A stretch of DNA of 64,000 nucleotides, taken from Streptomyces sp. CB02366 (GTDB lineage: Bacteria; Actinomycetota; Actinomycetes; Streptomycetales; Streptomycetaceae). Where the stretch lies: assembly GCF_001905905.1 (NCBI RefSeq), contig NZ_LIVT01000001.1, forward strand, positions 603,952-667,951, written 5' to 3'. Position numbers and translations under genes: made by a program. Below are positions 45,502-54,311 of the stretch, in pieces. Every line of letters begins with the position of its first letter. Position 1 is the first letter of the stretch. The notes below the pieces were generated by a model. That model did no database searches. It was not told where the DNA came from and worked only from the letters and a program-made list of their open reading frames with translations.

Positions 45502-45762
45502 GGCGGGCGTCCGGGGAGGGTGCGGCCCCGCCGTCCTTCCAGGCCCGTCGCCCGGCCCCCGTCCTTCCGGCTCCCCGTCCTTCCGAGCCCGCCGTCCTTC
45601 CGGCCCTGCCGCCCGGCCCCAATCCTTCCGAACCCGCCGGGGCGGGGGCGTTCCGGGGCCCGCGTGCGTGCGGAACCGGTCCCGGGCCCGGACCCGTGGC
45701 GGCCGGCCGGCGCGGGTGGACCGCGACCGCGCGGAACCGATCCCGCCGGTCATGGCGTCTTG

Positions 45763-46335
45763 GTGGACGTGCGGCACAGTTCGGACGGCCAGACCGTCAT
45801 CCACGTCCGCGCGGCGGGGGCCACTCTCCTGGCCGCGCATCTCCTGCTCGTCGGGTGGCTGACCCTGCGCCCGCTGGACGTCCCCTGGATCACGGCGGCG
45901 AACTTCGAGCCGTTCGCCGGGATCAGGGCGGACCTCGCGCTGGGACCGGTCGAGGCGGCCCGCCGGATCGGCGGTGCGCTGCTGCTGCTGGCGCCGCTCG
46001 GGGTGCTGCTCCCGATGGCCGGGGGCCGGATCATGGTCTCCCCGTGGCTCTCGCTGGTACGCACGACCGCCGCCGGGGCGCTGATCTCGCTCGCCATCGA
46101 GCTGGGTCAGACAGGGGTGCCCGGCCAGGTCGTCGACGTCGACTCGCTGCTGTTGAACACCGCCGGGGTCGTGCTCGCCCATCTGCTGGTCGTCCCGCTC
46201 TGCCGGGCGCGGCTGCGCCGCCGGGGCTTTCCCGGGGCACGGGACCTGTCGTACCACCGGCAGGAGACCCGACTCAGGGATGAGGCCCCTGGGGGGTCGA
46301 CCCCGACGATTACCGGGGTCCGCCTCGCCCCGTAG
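45763..46335 (+). CDS. VanZ-like membrane protein
   Basis: This protein of about 190 residues has four membrane helices: VRAAGATLLAAHLLLVGWLTLRP (about 15-37), GALLLLAPLGVLLPM, LVRTTAAGALISLAIELGQ and LLLNTAGVVLAHLLVVPLC. Conserved NFEPF and ELGQ...VVDVDSLLLNTAG motifs are typical of VanZ proteins, linked to low-level teicoplanin resistance and envelope stress in other bacteria. The start is uncertain: GTG 45763, GTG 45769 or TTG 45760 are all open and no ribosome-binding site decides. Confidence 0.8.
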   Translation: MDVRHSSDGQTVIHVRAAGATLLAAHLLLVGWLTLRPLDVPWITAANFEPFAGIRADLALGPVEAARRIGGALLLLAPLGVLLPMAGGRIMVSPWLSLVRTTAAGALISLAIELGQTGVPGQVVDVDSLLLNTAGVVLAHLLVVPLCRARLRRRGFPGARDLSYHRQETRLRDEAPGGSTPTITGVRLAP

Positions 46336-46428
46336 AGCGATGTTTTGTCCCCTCCCGCAGCGGCACCATGGATACATCGGGGAGCGGGAGAAGCCGCTCC
46401 CGCCGCCACGTTCGCGAAGGAGCCCGTC

Positions 46429-46635
46429 ATGGCCGCACTCGTCCGCCCCAGCGAAGGCCGCATGATCGGGGGAGTGTGCGCGGGCCTCGCCCGGCGTTTC
46501 GGCACCTCCACCGGCACGATGCGCGTCCTCTTCCTCGTCTCCTGCCTGCTGCCCGGTCCGCAGGTCCTGCTCTACCTGGCGCTGTGGGCGCTGCTGCCCT
46601 CGGAGAAGTCCGCGTCCTCCGCGACGGCCTGGTGA
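46429..46635 (+). CDS. PspC-domain small membrane protein
   Basis: This 68-residue protein is a minimal PspC domain: LVRPSEGRMIGGVCAGLARRFGTSTGTMRVLFLVSCLLPGPQVLLYLALWALLPSE, with one to two membrane helices. PspC proteins take part in envelope-stress responses. ATG 46429 has GAAGGAG 6 bases upstream. A 7-bp hairpin (46381-46400) lies in the leader about 30 bases before the start. Confidence 0.88.
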   Translation: MAALVRPSEGRMIGGVCAGLARRFGTSTGTMRVLFLVSCLLPGPQVLLYLALWALLPSEKSASSATAW

Positions 46636-46665
46636 CGCTCGGCTTCACGGGGACGATGGACGCAC

Positions 46666-46705
46666 GGTGGGGCGCACAACCCTGATGCGGGGTGTGCGCC
46701 CCACC
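46666..46705. terminator. Terminator between convergent genes
   Basis: A 17-bp stem with one mismatch and a 6-base loop lies between the PspC-domain gene and the secreted-protein gene. Confidence 0.8.
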
Positions 46706-46770
46706 GGCATGCGCGGGGGCGCCGGAGAGCCGGTGTCCGGGCGGGTCGCCGGGGCCCGGCGCCCGGGGGA

Positions 46771-47067
46771 TCAGCCGCCGAGCGGGATCCCGTTGGCGGA
46801 GAGGCCCTGGGTGGGCAGGCCGCCGAGCAGGCCGGTGACCGGGGCGGCCGCGTCGGTGGCGTCGCCGCCGAGCACCTTGCCGACGGTCTCCTGGACCGGC
46901 GCGTTCTGGGCCGACTTGGCGACGGTGTCGACGGCCATCGTCGAGACGGGGAGGATCCCGGCGGCGGCGTCGAGCGGCAGCGAGGCGGCGGAGGCGCTGC
47001 CGGCGGCGGCAGCGGCGAAAGCGGCGCCGAGAGCGGCGACACCGAGAGTCCTGGCAGACTTCTTCAT
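46771..47067 (-). CDS. Small secreted protein, alanine/glycine-rich
   Basis: This 98-residue protein has a classical signal peptide (MKKSARTLGVAALGAAFAAAAAGSASA, about 27 residues). The mature part of about 70 residues has PVTGLLGGLPTQGL near its end and no cysteine. It resembles small abundant Streptomyces secreted proteins of unknown role. The style matches the protein at 40180-40599. AAGGG lies 11 bases before ATG 47067. Confidence 0.75.
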   Translation of the reverse strand: MKKSARTLGVAALGAAFAAAAAGSASAASLPLDAAAGILPVSTMAVDTVAKSAQNAPVQETVGKVLGGDATDAAAPVTGLLGGLPTQGLSANGIPLGG

Positions 47068-47156
47068 GGAGGATTCACCCTTGGGGAAGGAGATGTGAGC
47101 GGCTCTGCAAGCTAGCCATCGCACCACCCTTTCCGCAAACATTCCGACACGCCGAA

Positions 47157-47187
47157 AAAGGGCCGGGACGCCATGTCCCGGCCCTTT
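47157..47187 (-). terminator. Intrinsic terminator of add
   Basis: A perfect 13-bp stem (AAAGGGCCGGGAC) with a 5-base loop. On the minus strand the right-hand arm runs into a five-T tract, a rare classical U-tract terminator for this genome. Confidence 0.85.
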
Positions 47188-47202
47188 CGACGTGCGGGAA
47201 AA

Positions 47203-48357
47203 TCAGCCCGCAGAGGCAGCGGAACCGCTGGTCACAGAGGTCTGACGGAAAAGCCACTCGGACTTCAGCTCCGCATACCCGGGCTTGACGACGTCATTGA
47301 TCATCGCGAGACGTTCGTCGAAAGGAATGAATGCTGATTTCATCGCATTGACGGTGAACCACTGCATGTCGTCGAGCGTGTATCCGAACGTCTCGGTCAG
47401 CCGCTCGAACTCCCGGCTCATGCTCGTACCGCTCATCAGCCGGTTGTCCGTGTTCACGGTGATCCGGAAGTGCAGCTTGCGCAGCAGCCCGATGGGGTGC
47501 TCGGCGTACGAGGGGGCCGCGCCGGTCTGGAGGTTGGAGGTCGGGCACATCTCCAGCGGGACGCGCTTGTCGCGCACGTAGGAGGCGAGGCGGCCCAGGG
47601 AGACCGAACCGTCCTCGGCGACCTCGATGTCGTCGATGATCCGCACCCCGTGGCCGAGCCGGTCGGCGCCGCACCACTGGAGCGCCTGCCAGATCGACGG
47701 CAGGCCGAACGCCTCGCCCGCGTGGATCGTGAAGTGGTTGTTCTCGCGCTTGAGGTACTCGAACGCGTCGAGGTGGCGGGTGGGCGGGAAGCCGGCCTCC
47801 GCGCCCGCGATGTCGAAGCCCACGACGCCCTGGTCGCGGTAGCCGTTGGCCAGTTCGGCGATCTCCAGTGCGCGGGCGGCGTGCCGCATGGCGGTGAGGA
47901 GGGCCCCGACCCGGATGCGGCGGCCGTTGGCGCGGGCGATGCGCTCGCCCTCGCGGAAGCCCTCGTTGACGGCCTCGACGACCTCTTCGAGGGTCAGGCC
48001 GCCCTCCAGGTGCTGCTCGGGGGCGTAACGGATCTCGGCGTAGACGACGCCGTCCTCGGCGAGGTCCTCGGCGCACTCGGCGGCCACCCGGAACAGCGCC
48101 TCACGGGTCTGCATGACGGCGCAGGTGTGCGCGAACGTCTCCAGGTAGCGCTCCAGCGAGCCGGAGTCGGCGGCCTCGCGGAACCAGACGCCGAGCTTGT
48201 CGGGCTCGGTCTCGGGCAGGGAGTCGTAACCCTGCGCGCGGGCCAGCTCCACGATGGTGCCCGGGCGCAGGCCGCCGTCGAGGTGGTCGTGGAGCAGCAC
48301 CTTGGGGGCGCGCCGGATCTGGTCGGAATCAGGGACGTTCGGGGTCTGGCTCGTCAT
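47203..48357 (-). CDS. add: Adenosine deaminase
   Basis: This 384-residue zinc hydrolase turns (deoxy)adenosine into (deoxy)inosine, feeding PNP. Zinc ligands and catalytic residues are seen in [14 protein letters not shown] (about 21-34), [10 protein letters not shown], and LGHGVRI; the acidic ligand is in [12 protein letters not shown] (Asp in the middle). GTSMSREF is typical of actinobacterial Add. The operator CTACGCGCGTAG (site C) ends 16 bases upstream of ATG and a -10-like TAGAGT lies between, so the mRNA is nearly leaderless. Confidence 0.94.
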   Translation of the reverse strand: MTSQTPNVPDSDQIRRAPKVLLHDHLDGGLRPGTIVELARAQGYDSLPETEPDKLGVWFREAADSGSLERYLETFAHTCAVMQTREALFRVAAECAEDLAEDGVVYAEIRYAPEQHLEGGLTLEEVVEAVNEGFREGERIARANGRRIRVGALLTAMRHAARALEIAELANGYRDQGVVGFDIAGAEAGFPPTRHLDAFEYLKRENNHFTIHAGEAFGLPSIWQALQWCGADRLGHGVRIIDDIEVAEDGSVSLGRLASYVRDKRVPLEMCPTSNLQTGAAPSYAEHPIGLLRKLHFRITVNTDNRLMSGTSMSREFERLTETFGYTLDDMQWFTVNAMKSAFIPFDERLAMINDVVKPGYAELKSEWLFRQTSVTSGSAASAG

Positions 48358-48373
48358 CTTGGCACTCTAGCGC

Positions 48374-48385
48374 CTACGCGCGTAG
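48374..48385. promoter_or_regulatory. Nucleoside-regulon operator, site C (before add)
   Basis: A perfect CTACGCGCGTAG palindrome in the gap between divergent add and the hydrolase gene. It adjoins the probable add -10 element. Confidence 0.8.
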
Positions 48386-48460
48386 AGCGCCTGGTGTCGA
48401 TGCGTAACAGTGACCGCGAAGTCGGGTGGAGTACACCTCTCCTTCTGACACTGTTCTGTC

Positions 48461-49389
48461 ATGGCACAGCGCGCCCTCCCCCTGCCCGAGGCCGGGGACG
48501 TCCTGCCGGTCGGGCCGGACGGGGTCCGGCGCCGCACGGTGGAGAAGGGGGCCGGATGGGGACTTTCCTGCTCAAGGGGGGCCGGGAGCCAGGGGAAGGA
48601 GCCGGGGCGGGTGACGGCGGCGGGGGCCGAGGGCCCGGCAGGACCGGCGCGGCGTCCCCGAGGCTGGGACGGGCCGTACGGGCGGCCGGAGCTGCGGACG
48701 AGGTCGGCGGCGTGGTTCTGCTGCTCCCGGACGGGGAGGCCGTCTCCCGCCGCCGCCCTTCCCGCCTGTCGTACGCGGCGCAGCTCCCGTTCGCCCGTGC
48801 GCTGGCCCGGGCCGGGGCGGGCGAGGGGCTGGCGGTGCACGTGGTGCGCTACCGGTGGCGCGGCTGGAACGCGGCCGACGCGCATCCCGCCGAGGACGCG
48901 GGGTGGGCGGCCGACGAGGTGCGGCGCCGGTACGGCGACGTGCCGGTCTGCCTGGCCGGCCACGGGATGGGCGGCCGGGCGGCGCTGCGGGCCGCCGGGC
49001 ACGGCTCGGTCGCCTCGGTGCTGGCGTTGGCCCCCTGGCTGCCGGGACGGCCGGAGGACCCACCGGAACCGGTCGGGCAGCTCGTGGAGCGGCACGTGTT
49101 GATCGTGCACGGCACCGACGACGAGCACACCGATCCGGAGCTGTCCTTCCGGCTGGCCGAGCGGGCGAAGAAGGCCAACCGGGACACCTGCCGCTTCGAA
49201 GTCCATTCGGACGGGCACGCGTTGCGCCAGCACCGTTCCGAAGTGGTGGCGCTGGCGGCCGACTTCGTCCGCGGTTCGCTCTTCGCCCGGTCCTACGCCC
49301 GCCCGGTCGCGGACGCCCTGGCCGCACCGCCGCCGCTGGGTCTGCGCATGCCGCTGGCCGCCGGGTTCGGCCGGTCGCTGCGGTACTGA
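48461..49389 (+). pseudogene. Alpha/beta-hydrolase-like gene with an apparent frameshift
   Basis: Codons from ATG 48461 (MAQRALPLPEAGDVLPVGPD and onward) have near-perfect third-position G/C until the G-run at 48558-48561. From there coding character passes to another frame (GTFLLKGG, later VVLLLPDGEAVSRRRPSRLSYAAQ to 49389). One additional G would fuse them as KGAGWGTFLLKGG. Alternatively the gene starts at ATG 48556 (277 residues) with GGAGAAGGGG upstream. The body is hydrolase-like (HGTDDEHTDPE, HSDGHALRQH), but the nucleophile elbow reads GHGMGG with Gly for Ser. Sequencing error, recent mutation or a phase-variable run cannot be separated here. Confidence 0.65.
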
Positions 49390-49395
49390 GGGGCC

Positions 49396-49419
49396 GGCGC
49401 GCGGAACGGGCCGCGCGCC
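49396..49419. terminator. Terminator between convergent hydrolase and lysR genes
   Basis: A perfect 9-bp stem GGCGCGCGG with a 6-base loop. Confidence 0.65.
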
Positions 49420-49442
49420 CCTCCCGGCGTCCCCGTGCGCCC

Positions 49443-50396
49443 TCAGTCCGGCAGCAGGTGGCCCCGGCGCGAGAGCAGGAAGCGTTTGAAGGCGGCGACC
49501 GGCGGGGTGTCCGGGTGCCCGTCCAACCAGGCGACGCCGATCTCGCGGACCGCGCGCGGGGCGGTGACCGTCAGCTCGACGACCCCCGGGCGGGCGACCG
49601 CCGGCGGTGGCAGCAGGGCCACCCCGAGCCCCGCGGCGACCAGCCCGCGCAGGGTCTCCGCCTCCTCCCCCTCGAAGGCGACGCGGGGGGTGAAGCCCGC
49701 CTCGGCGCAGAGGTCGTCGGTGATGCGGCGCAGCCCGTAACCGGGCTCCAGGGTCACGAACGTCTCGTCGGCGGCCTCCGCGAGCCGGATGCGGCGGCGG
49801 GAGGCGAGGCGGTGGTCGTCGGGGACCACGAGGCGCAGCCGCTGTTCGTCGAGGCGGCGGGCGACCAGGTCGGGGGCGTCGGGAACGGGTGAGGTGAGGC
49901 AGAGGTCGAGGCCGCCGGCGCGGAGCCGTTCGATCATCGCCTCGCCGTAGTTCTGCACGAGTTGGAAGCGGACCCTGGGGTGGTCGACCCGGAAGGCGCG
50001 GATCAGGGCGGGCACGGTCTCCGAGCCCATGGTGTGCAGGAAGCCGAAGGAGACCCGGCCCGCCGTCGGGTCGGCGTCCGCCCGGACGGAGTCGGCGGCC
50101 TTCTCCACCTCGGCCAGGGCCCGTTCGGCCGAGGCGAGGAAGGTGCGGCCCGCCGGGGTGAGCGAGACGGTACGGCCCTTGCGGGCGAACAGGGCGACGC
50201 CCAGGTCCGTTTCGAGGCGGACCATGGCCCGCGAGAGCGTGGACTGCGGGACGCCCAGCTCGTGCGCGGCACGGGTGACGTGCTCGTGCCGGGCGACCGC
50301 CTCGAAGTACGCGAGACGGGGCGCGAGCACGGCCCGGATGTCTTCTTCGTAACTGTTGGGTGACAGCCGGGGCCCTGAACTGCGCTCATGCACCAT
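49443..50396 (-). CDS. LysR-family transcriptional regulator
   Basis: This 317-residue regulator has an N-terminal winged helix (about 24-83: LAYFEAVARHEHVTRAAHELGVPQSTLSRAMVRLETDLGVALFARKGR). A periplasmic-binding-like effector domain follows (about 108-300), with RVSFGFLHTMGSETVPALIRAF. It is divergent from an MFS exporter gene, with a perfect palindrome at 50413-50437 between them, so it most likely controls that transporter. ATG 50396 is chosen; GTG 50393 is adjacent. Confidence 0.92.
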   Translation of the reverse strand: MVHERSSGPRLSPNSYEEDIRAVLAPRLAYFEAVARHEHVTRAAHELGVPQSTLSRAMVRLETDLGVALFARKGRTVSLTPAGRTFLASAERALAEVEKAADSVRADADPTAGRVSFGFLHTMGSETVPALIRAFRVDHPRVRFQLVQNYGEAMIERLRAGGLDLCLTSPVPDAPDLVARRLDEQRLRLVVPDDHRLASRRRIRLAEAADETFVTLEPGYGLRRITDDLCAEAGFTPRVAFEGEEAETLRGLVAAGLGVALLPPPAVARPGVVELTVTAPRAVREIGVAWLDGHPDTPPVAAFKRFLLSRRGHLLPD

Positions 50397-50412
50397 GGGA
50401 TTGATTATGGCA

Positions 50413-50437
50413 GTTTCATGCATTGGACGCATGAAAC
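50413..50437. promoter_or_regulatory. LysR operator between divergent genes
   Basis: GTTTCATGC and GCATGAAAC, perfect 9-bp arms with a 7-base spacer (contains the LysR T-N11-A pattern), lie between the lysR and MFS starts. Confidence 0.75.
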
Positions 50438-50458
50438 GTCTCCCTCTACGTTCGTCGT

Positions 50459-51769
50459 ATGCCTCCCGCCGATACCGGGGCATCCACCGTCGTGGTGGAT
50501 GCCTCCGCTCCGCAGTCCCCCGTCACCACCACCGCCGCGCCCGCCGCCGTCGCCCCCGAGCGGCTGGCGCCCGGCCGCCCCGGCTACCGCCGGATGAGCT
50601 TCGCCCTCTTCGCCGCCGGTGTCGCGGCGTTCGCCCTCCTCTACTCCACCCAGGCGCTGCTGCCCGCCGTCTCCGCCTCGTTCGACGCGACCGCCGGGCA
50701 GGCGAGCTGGACCGTGTCGGCGGCGACCGGGGCGCTGGCCCTGTTCGTGCTGCCGCTGAGCGCGCTCTCGGAGCGGTTCGGGCGGCGGCAGATGATGACG
50801 GCGTCGCTGGTGGTCGCGGTGCTGGTCGGGCTGCTGGTGCCGTTCGCCCCGTCGATGGGCGCGCTGATCGCGCTGCGCGCCGTCCAGGGTGCGGCGCTGG
50901 CCGGGCTCCCGGCCTCCGCGATGGCGTATCTGGCGGAGGAGGTGCGGCCCAAGGCGCTGATCGCCGCGATCGGCCTGTTCGTGGCGGGCAACAGCATCGG
51001 CGGCATGAGCGGGCGCATCCTGACCGGCTGGATCGCACAGGCCTGGGGCTGGCGCGCCGCGCTCGCGGCGGTCGGGCTGCTCGCGCTGGCGTGCGCCGTC
51101 GCGTTCCACTTCCTGATCCCCCGGGCCCGTCACTTCCGCCCGGGTTCGCCGAGCCCGAAGGCGCTCGCACGGACGGTCGCCGGCCACCTGTCCGACCCGC
51201 TGCTGGTCCGGCTGTACGCGATCGGCGCCCTGTTCATGACGGTGTTCGGCGCGGTCTACACGGTGATCGGCTACCGCCTGGTCGAGGAGCCGTTCAGCCT
51301 GCCGCAGGGCGTCATCGGCTCGATCTTCCTCGTCTACCTGGTCGGCACGGTCTCCTCCGCCGCAGCCGGACGCCTGGTGGCCCGGCTCGGCCGCCGGGGC
51401 GCGCTGTACCTGGCGGTCTCCACCACGGCCGCCGGGCTGCTGCTCTCGCTGGCGGACTCCCTCGCCGCCGTCCTGCCGGGCCTGGTGCTGATCACGGCCG
51501 GCTTCTTCGCCGGGCACGCGGTCGCCTCGTCCTCGGTGAGCCGGACCGCGACGACGGGCCGGGCCCAGGCGTCGGCGCTCTACCAGTCGGCGTACTACCT
51601 GGGCTCCAGCGCGGGCGGCACGCTGGGCGCGATCGCCTTCCACGCCGGGGGCTGGACGGCGACGGTGGGCCTGGGCCTGTTCGCGGTCCTGGGCGTCGTC
51701 TCGGTCACCCTGTACGGAACCCGGGTGGCGCGTGCGGAGCGGCGGGCGCTCGTCCCGGCCGCCCGCTGA
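50459..51769 (+). CDS. Major facilitator superfamily transporter
   Basis: This 436-residue transporter has twelve membrane helices beginning near residue 45 (FALFAAGVAAFALLYSTQALLPAV). The MFS motif A is seen in ALSERFGRRQMMTAS between helices 2 and 3, and RLVARLGRRGALYLA is its copy in the second half. It resembles the YnfM/arabinose-efflux-like group of putative exporters. The substrate is unknown. Expression is probably governed by the divergent LysR protein. Confidence 0.9.
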   Translation: MPPADTGASTVVVDASAPQSPVTTTAAPAAVAPERLAPGRPGYRRMSFALFAAGVAAFALLYSTQALLPAVSASFDATAGQASWTVSAATGALALFVLPLSALSERFGRRQMMTASLVVAVLVGLLVPFAPSMGALIALRAVQGAALAGLPASAMAYLAEEVRPKALIAAIGLFVAGNSIGGMSGRILTGWIAQAWGWRAALAAVGLLALACAVAFHFLIPRARHFRPGSPSPKALARTVAGHLSDPLLVRLYAIGALFMTVFGAVYTVIGYRLVEEPFSLPQGVIGSIFLVYLVGTVSSAAAGRLVARLGRRGALYLAVSTTAAGLLLSLADSLAAVLPGLVLITAGFFAGHAVASSSVSRTATTGRAQASALYQSAYYLGSSAGGTLGAIAFHAGGWTATVGLGLFAVLGVVSVTLYGTRVARAERRALVPAAR

Positions 51770-51915
51770 GGCCGCCCCGGGGCCCGTCGGCTTTCGGGAG
51801 CCCCATCGGTCTTCGGGACGCAATCGAGACATACCGCCGTGCAACCACGGCTCCCCTTCGCACGTCTACCAGGCGTAACCGACGAAACACAGCGGGCGAA
51901 GGGGAGTTGGCGCGC

Positions 51916-52632
51916 ATGGGAGCCACGGCGAAGATATCCGGAAGACGACTGCGGCGCGGGGTCGCCCTGTCCGTCGCCGGACTGGTGGCCGCTCCGGCCC
52001 TGGTCCTGGGCAGCGGCACCGCCGCACAGGCGGCCTCCTGCACGAAATCGGCGGGACCGTACCAGAAGCAGGTCGAGAAGTTCCTGAAGCGGCCCGTGGA
52101 CGGCAAGCAGTCCACGGCCGACTGCAAGGCGATCCGGGCGTTCCAGCAGAAGCACGGCATCACCCCCACCATCGGTTACGCCGGGCCGCTGACCTGGCGC
52201 ACGATGAACACGATGCTCGCCCAGAAGGCGGCCGGGAAGAACCCCAACAAGGCGGGGAAGTGCCCGACCGACAAGGGGCGCATCGCCTGCGTCGACCTGA
52301 CGCGGCAGCTGAGCTGGATCCAGGACGGCAAGAAGCTGAAGTACGGGCCGGTGCCGGTGCGGACCGGCCGCAACGGCGCAGAGACCCGGACCGGGGCCAA
52401 GAAGATCTACTGGCGCAACATCAACCACTGGTCGACCATCTACAAGGTCTGGATGCCGTACTCCCAGTTCTTCGACGGGGGCCAGGCGTTCCACTCGGTC
52501 ACCAAGTCCATGTACAACCCGCCGGGCTCCGGCGGCTGCGTCAACATGCGGCCCGCCGACGCGAAGGCATACTGGAAAATGCTGAAGAACGGCGACGACG
52601 TGTACGTGTACGGGCGCAAGCCCGGGACCTGA
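51916..52632 (+). CDS. Secreted L,D-transpeptidase with peptidoglycan-binding domain
   Basis: This 238-residue protein has a signal peptide (RRLRRGVALSVAGLVAAPALVLGSGTAAQA, about 9-38). A putative peptidoglycan-binding domain follows (about 45-100: VEKFLKRPVDGKQSTADCKAIRAFQQKHGITPTIGYAG), then a YkuD domain with His in FHSVTKS and the nucleophile Cys208. The active-site motif reads SGGCVNM; the usual His before Gly-Cys is Gly. Unlike the lipoprotein at 12564-13811 it has no Ig modules. ATG 51916 has GGGGAG 9 bases upstream. Confidence 0.9.
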   Translation: MGATAKISGRRLRRGVALSVAGLVAAPALVLGSGTAAQAASCTKSAGPYQKQVEKFLKRPVDGKQSTADCKAIRAFQQKHGITPTIGYAGPLTWRTMNTMLAQKAAGKNPNKAGKCPTDKGRIACVDLTRQLSWIQDGKKLKYGPVPVRTGRNGAETRTGAKKIYWRNINHWSTIYKVWMPYSQFFDGGQAFHSVTKSMYNPPGSGGCVNMRPADAKAYWKMLKNGDDVYVYGRKPGT

Positions 52633-52681
52633 GCGAACCGCCGAGGGCGCCCTCCGGGGCGCCGGAGGCCGAGGGCACCGT

Positions 52682-52728
52682 GAGGGGTGCCGGACGCCGC
52701 GGCGGAGCCGGGGCGTCCGGCGCCCCTC
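52682..52728 (+). terminator. Terminator after the secreted transpeptidase gene
   Basis: A 17-bp stem with one G-T pair (GAGGGGTGCCGGACGCC) and a 13-base loop. Confidence 0.7.
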
Positions 52729-52821
52729 TCTCCGTCCGGCCCGGTTGTCAGTGGCCTCCGGTAGCTTCCGGCGTACCAGGGGACAAGCCACGGCGCGGCT
52801 GCGCGCGACAGGGGTGGAGCG

Positions 52822-53841
52822 ATGAGCGATCCGACGACGACGGCCACGGACGCGGCGGAGGGTGAGGCGGGCGCCGCCGGGATCGACAGCCGGCTGGAAG
52901 CCCACCGGGCCGAGCTGACCGGGTACTGCTACCGGATGCTCGGCTCCGCCTTCGAGGCCGAGGACGCCGTGCAGGACACCCTGGTCCGCGCCTGGCGCGG
53001 CTTCGGCGCCTTCGAGGGCAGGTCCTCGCTGCGCTCCTGGCTCTACCGGATCGCCACCAACGTCTGCCTGGACATGCTGAAAGCGGGCGGCAAGCGCGCC
53101 CGCCCGGTCGATCTGACCGGCCCGACCCCGCTCGCCCGGGCCACGCTCAGCGCCCGCCCGGAGGACGTCTGGCTGGAGCCGATGCCGGACGGGCGCGTCC
53201 TGCCCTCCGTGCAGGACCCGGCGGAGGCGGCCGTGGCCCGCGAGTCGGTGCGCCTGGCGTTCGTCGCCGCCCTCCAGCACCTGCCGCCCAAGCAGCGGGC
53301 CGTGCTGATCCTGCGCGAGGTGCTCGCCTGGAAGGCCGCCGAGGTCGCCGAACTGCTGGGGACCTCCGTAGCCTCGGTCAACAGCGCCCTGCAGCGGGCC
53401 CGCGCCACGCTGACCGAGACGGAGGGCCGGGACGGCGATCCGGCCGATCCTCTCGACGAGGAGCAGCAGCGGCTCCTGGAGCGCTATGTGAAGGCGTTCG
53501 AGGGGTACGACATGGCCGCGTTGACCGCGCTGCTCCGCGAGGACGCGGTGATGACGATGCCGCCGTTCGACCTGTGGCTCCAGGGCGCCGGGGACATCAC
53601 GGGCTTCATGACCACCCTCGGCGCGGGGTGCGCCGGCTCCCGGCTGGTGCCCGTCGCGGCCAACGGCTCCCCCGCCTTCGCGCACTACAAGTCCGCCGAG
53701 GACGGCCCCGGCTTCGTACCGTGGGCGGTCCAGGTCATCGACGTCCGGGACGGGGCGGTCGCCGGGATGCACTGCTTCCTGGACGCCCCGCGCTGGTTCC
53801 CGCTGTTCGGCCTGCCGGAGCGGCTCCCGGCCCGGGCGTAG
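52822..53841 (+). CDS. ECF sigma factor with C-terminal SnoaL-like domain (SigG type)
   Basis: This 339-residue sigma factor has sigma-2 (about 25-95: LEAHRAELTGYCYRMLGSAFEAEDAVQDTLVRAWRGFGAFEGRSSLRSWLYRIATN) and sigma-4 (about 150-200: LPPKQRAVLILREVLAWKAAEVAELLGTSVASVNSALQRAR). A SnoaL/NTF2-like domain makes up about 215-335 (LLERYVKAFEGYDMAALTALLREDAVMTMPP). In this ECF group the fused domain replaces a separate anti-sigma factor and may sense a small molecule. A good GGGTGGAG lies before ATG. Confidence 0.92.
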   Translation: MSDPTTTATDAAEGEAGAAGIDSRLEAHRAELTGYCYRMLGSAFEAEDAVQDTLVRAWRGFGAFEGRSSLRSWLYRIATNVCLDMLKAGGKRARPVDLTGPTPLARATLSARPEDVWLEPMPDGRVLPSVQDPAEAAVARESVRLAFVAALQHLPPKQRAVLILREVLAWKAAEVAELLGTSVASVNSALQRARATLTETEGRDGDPADPLDEEQQRLLERYVKAFEGYDMAALTALLREDAVMTMPPFDLWLQGAGDITGFMTTLGAGCAGSRLVPVAANGSPAFAHYKSAEDGPGFVPWAVQVIDVRDGAVAGMHCFLDAPRWFPLFGLPERLPARA

Positions 53842-53866
53842 GAACACGACGGCCCGGGGGCGGGCC

Positions 53867-53901
53867 CCGTGACGCCCGCGGGGTCCGCCCCGGCTCGCGT
53901 A
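53867..53901. terminator. Terminator between convergent sigma-factor and STAS genes
   Basis: A 13-bp stem with one G-T pair and a 9-base loop. Confidence 0.7.
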
Positions 53902-53927
53902 CGTGCGTGAGACGCGTACGCGGGGGT

Positions 53928-54311
53928 TCAGAGGGGGCCCGGCACCCGTTCCTCCGGCTCCTCCCGCTCCTTGGCCAGGGTCACCACGTCCGCCAGCCCC
54001 ACCAGGTCCAGCAGCGCGCGGAGTTCGGGCGGTACGCGGCGCAGACGCAGGGTGTGACCGGACCGACGGGCCACGAGCGCCAGCCGGGCCACCGCGTCGA
54101 CCAGGGTCAGGTCGGGCCGGACCACCCCGCCCACATCGCAGTCCACCACCGCCCCCGGCGCGGGGGCGGCGCCCCGGGGACCGCTCAGCGCACGCTCCAA
54201 CTCGGCGCAGAGTTCGGGTACGACGGCACGGCTGACCCGGCCGGTCACGGTCAGGGCGATCGGATTCTCGGCGTCCACACCGGGCAGACCGGCCCGGCGG
54301 GCGAAAATCAT
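53928..54311 (-). CDS. STAS-domain anti-sigma-factor antagonist
   Basis: This 127-residue protein is a single STAS domain: NPIALTVTGRVSRAVVPELCAELERAL (about 16-42), VVDCDVGGVVRPDLTLVDAVARLALVARRSGHTLRLRRVPPELRALLDLVGL. The phosphorylatable Ser of the canonical D-S-[ST]-G-L motif is not obvious; the segment reads DLTLVD, so regulation may differ. It could be a target of the SpoIIE-type phosphatase at 228-1844, but nothing in the sequence proves that. GAGG lies 6 bases before ATG. Confidence 0.85.
   Translation of the reverse strand: MIFARRAGLPGVDAENPIALTVTGRVSRAVVPELCAELERALSGPRGAAPAPGAVVDCDVGGVVRPDLTLVDAVARLALVARRSGHTLRLRRVPPELRALLDLVGLADVVTLAKEREEPEERVPGPL

Noticed and set aside
46381..46400. 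Riboswitch or attenuator before the PspC-domain gene
   Set aside because: Only one 7-bp hairpin (GGAGCGG/CCGCTCC) with no alternative pairing; too little to call a riboswitch.
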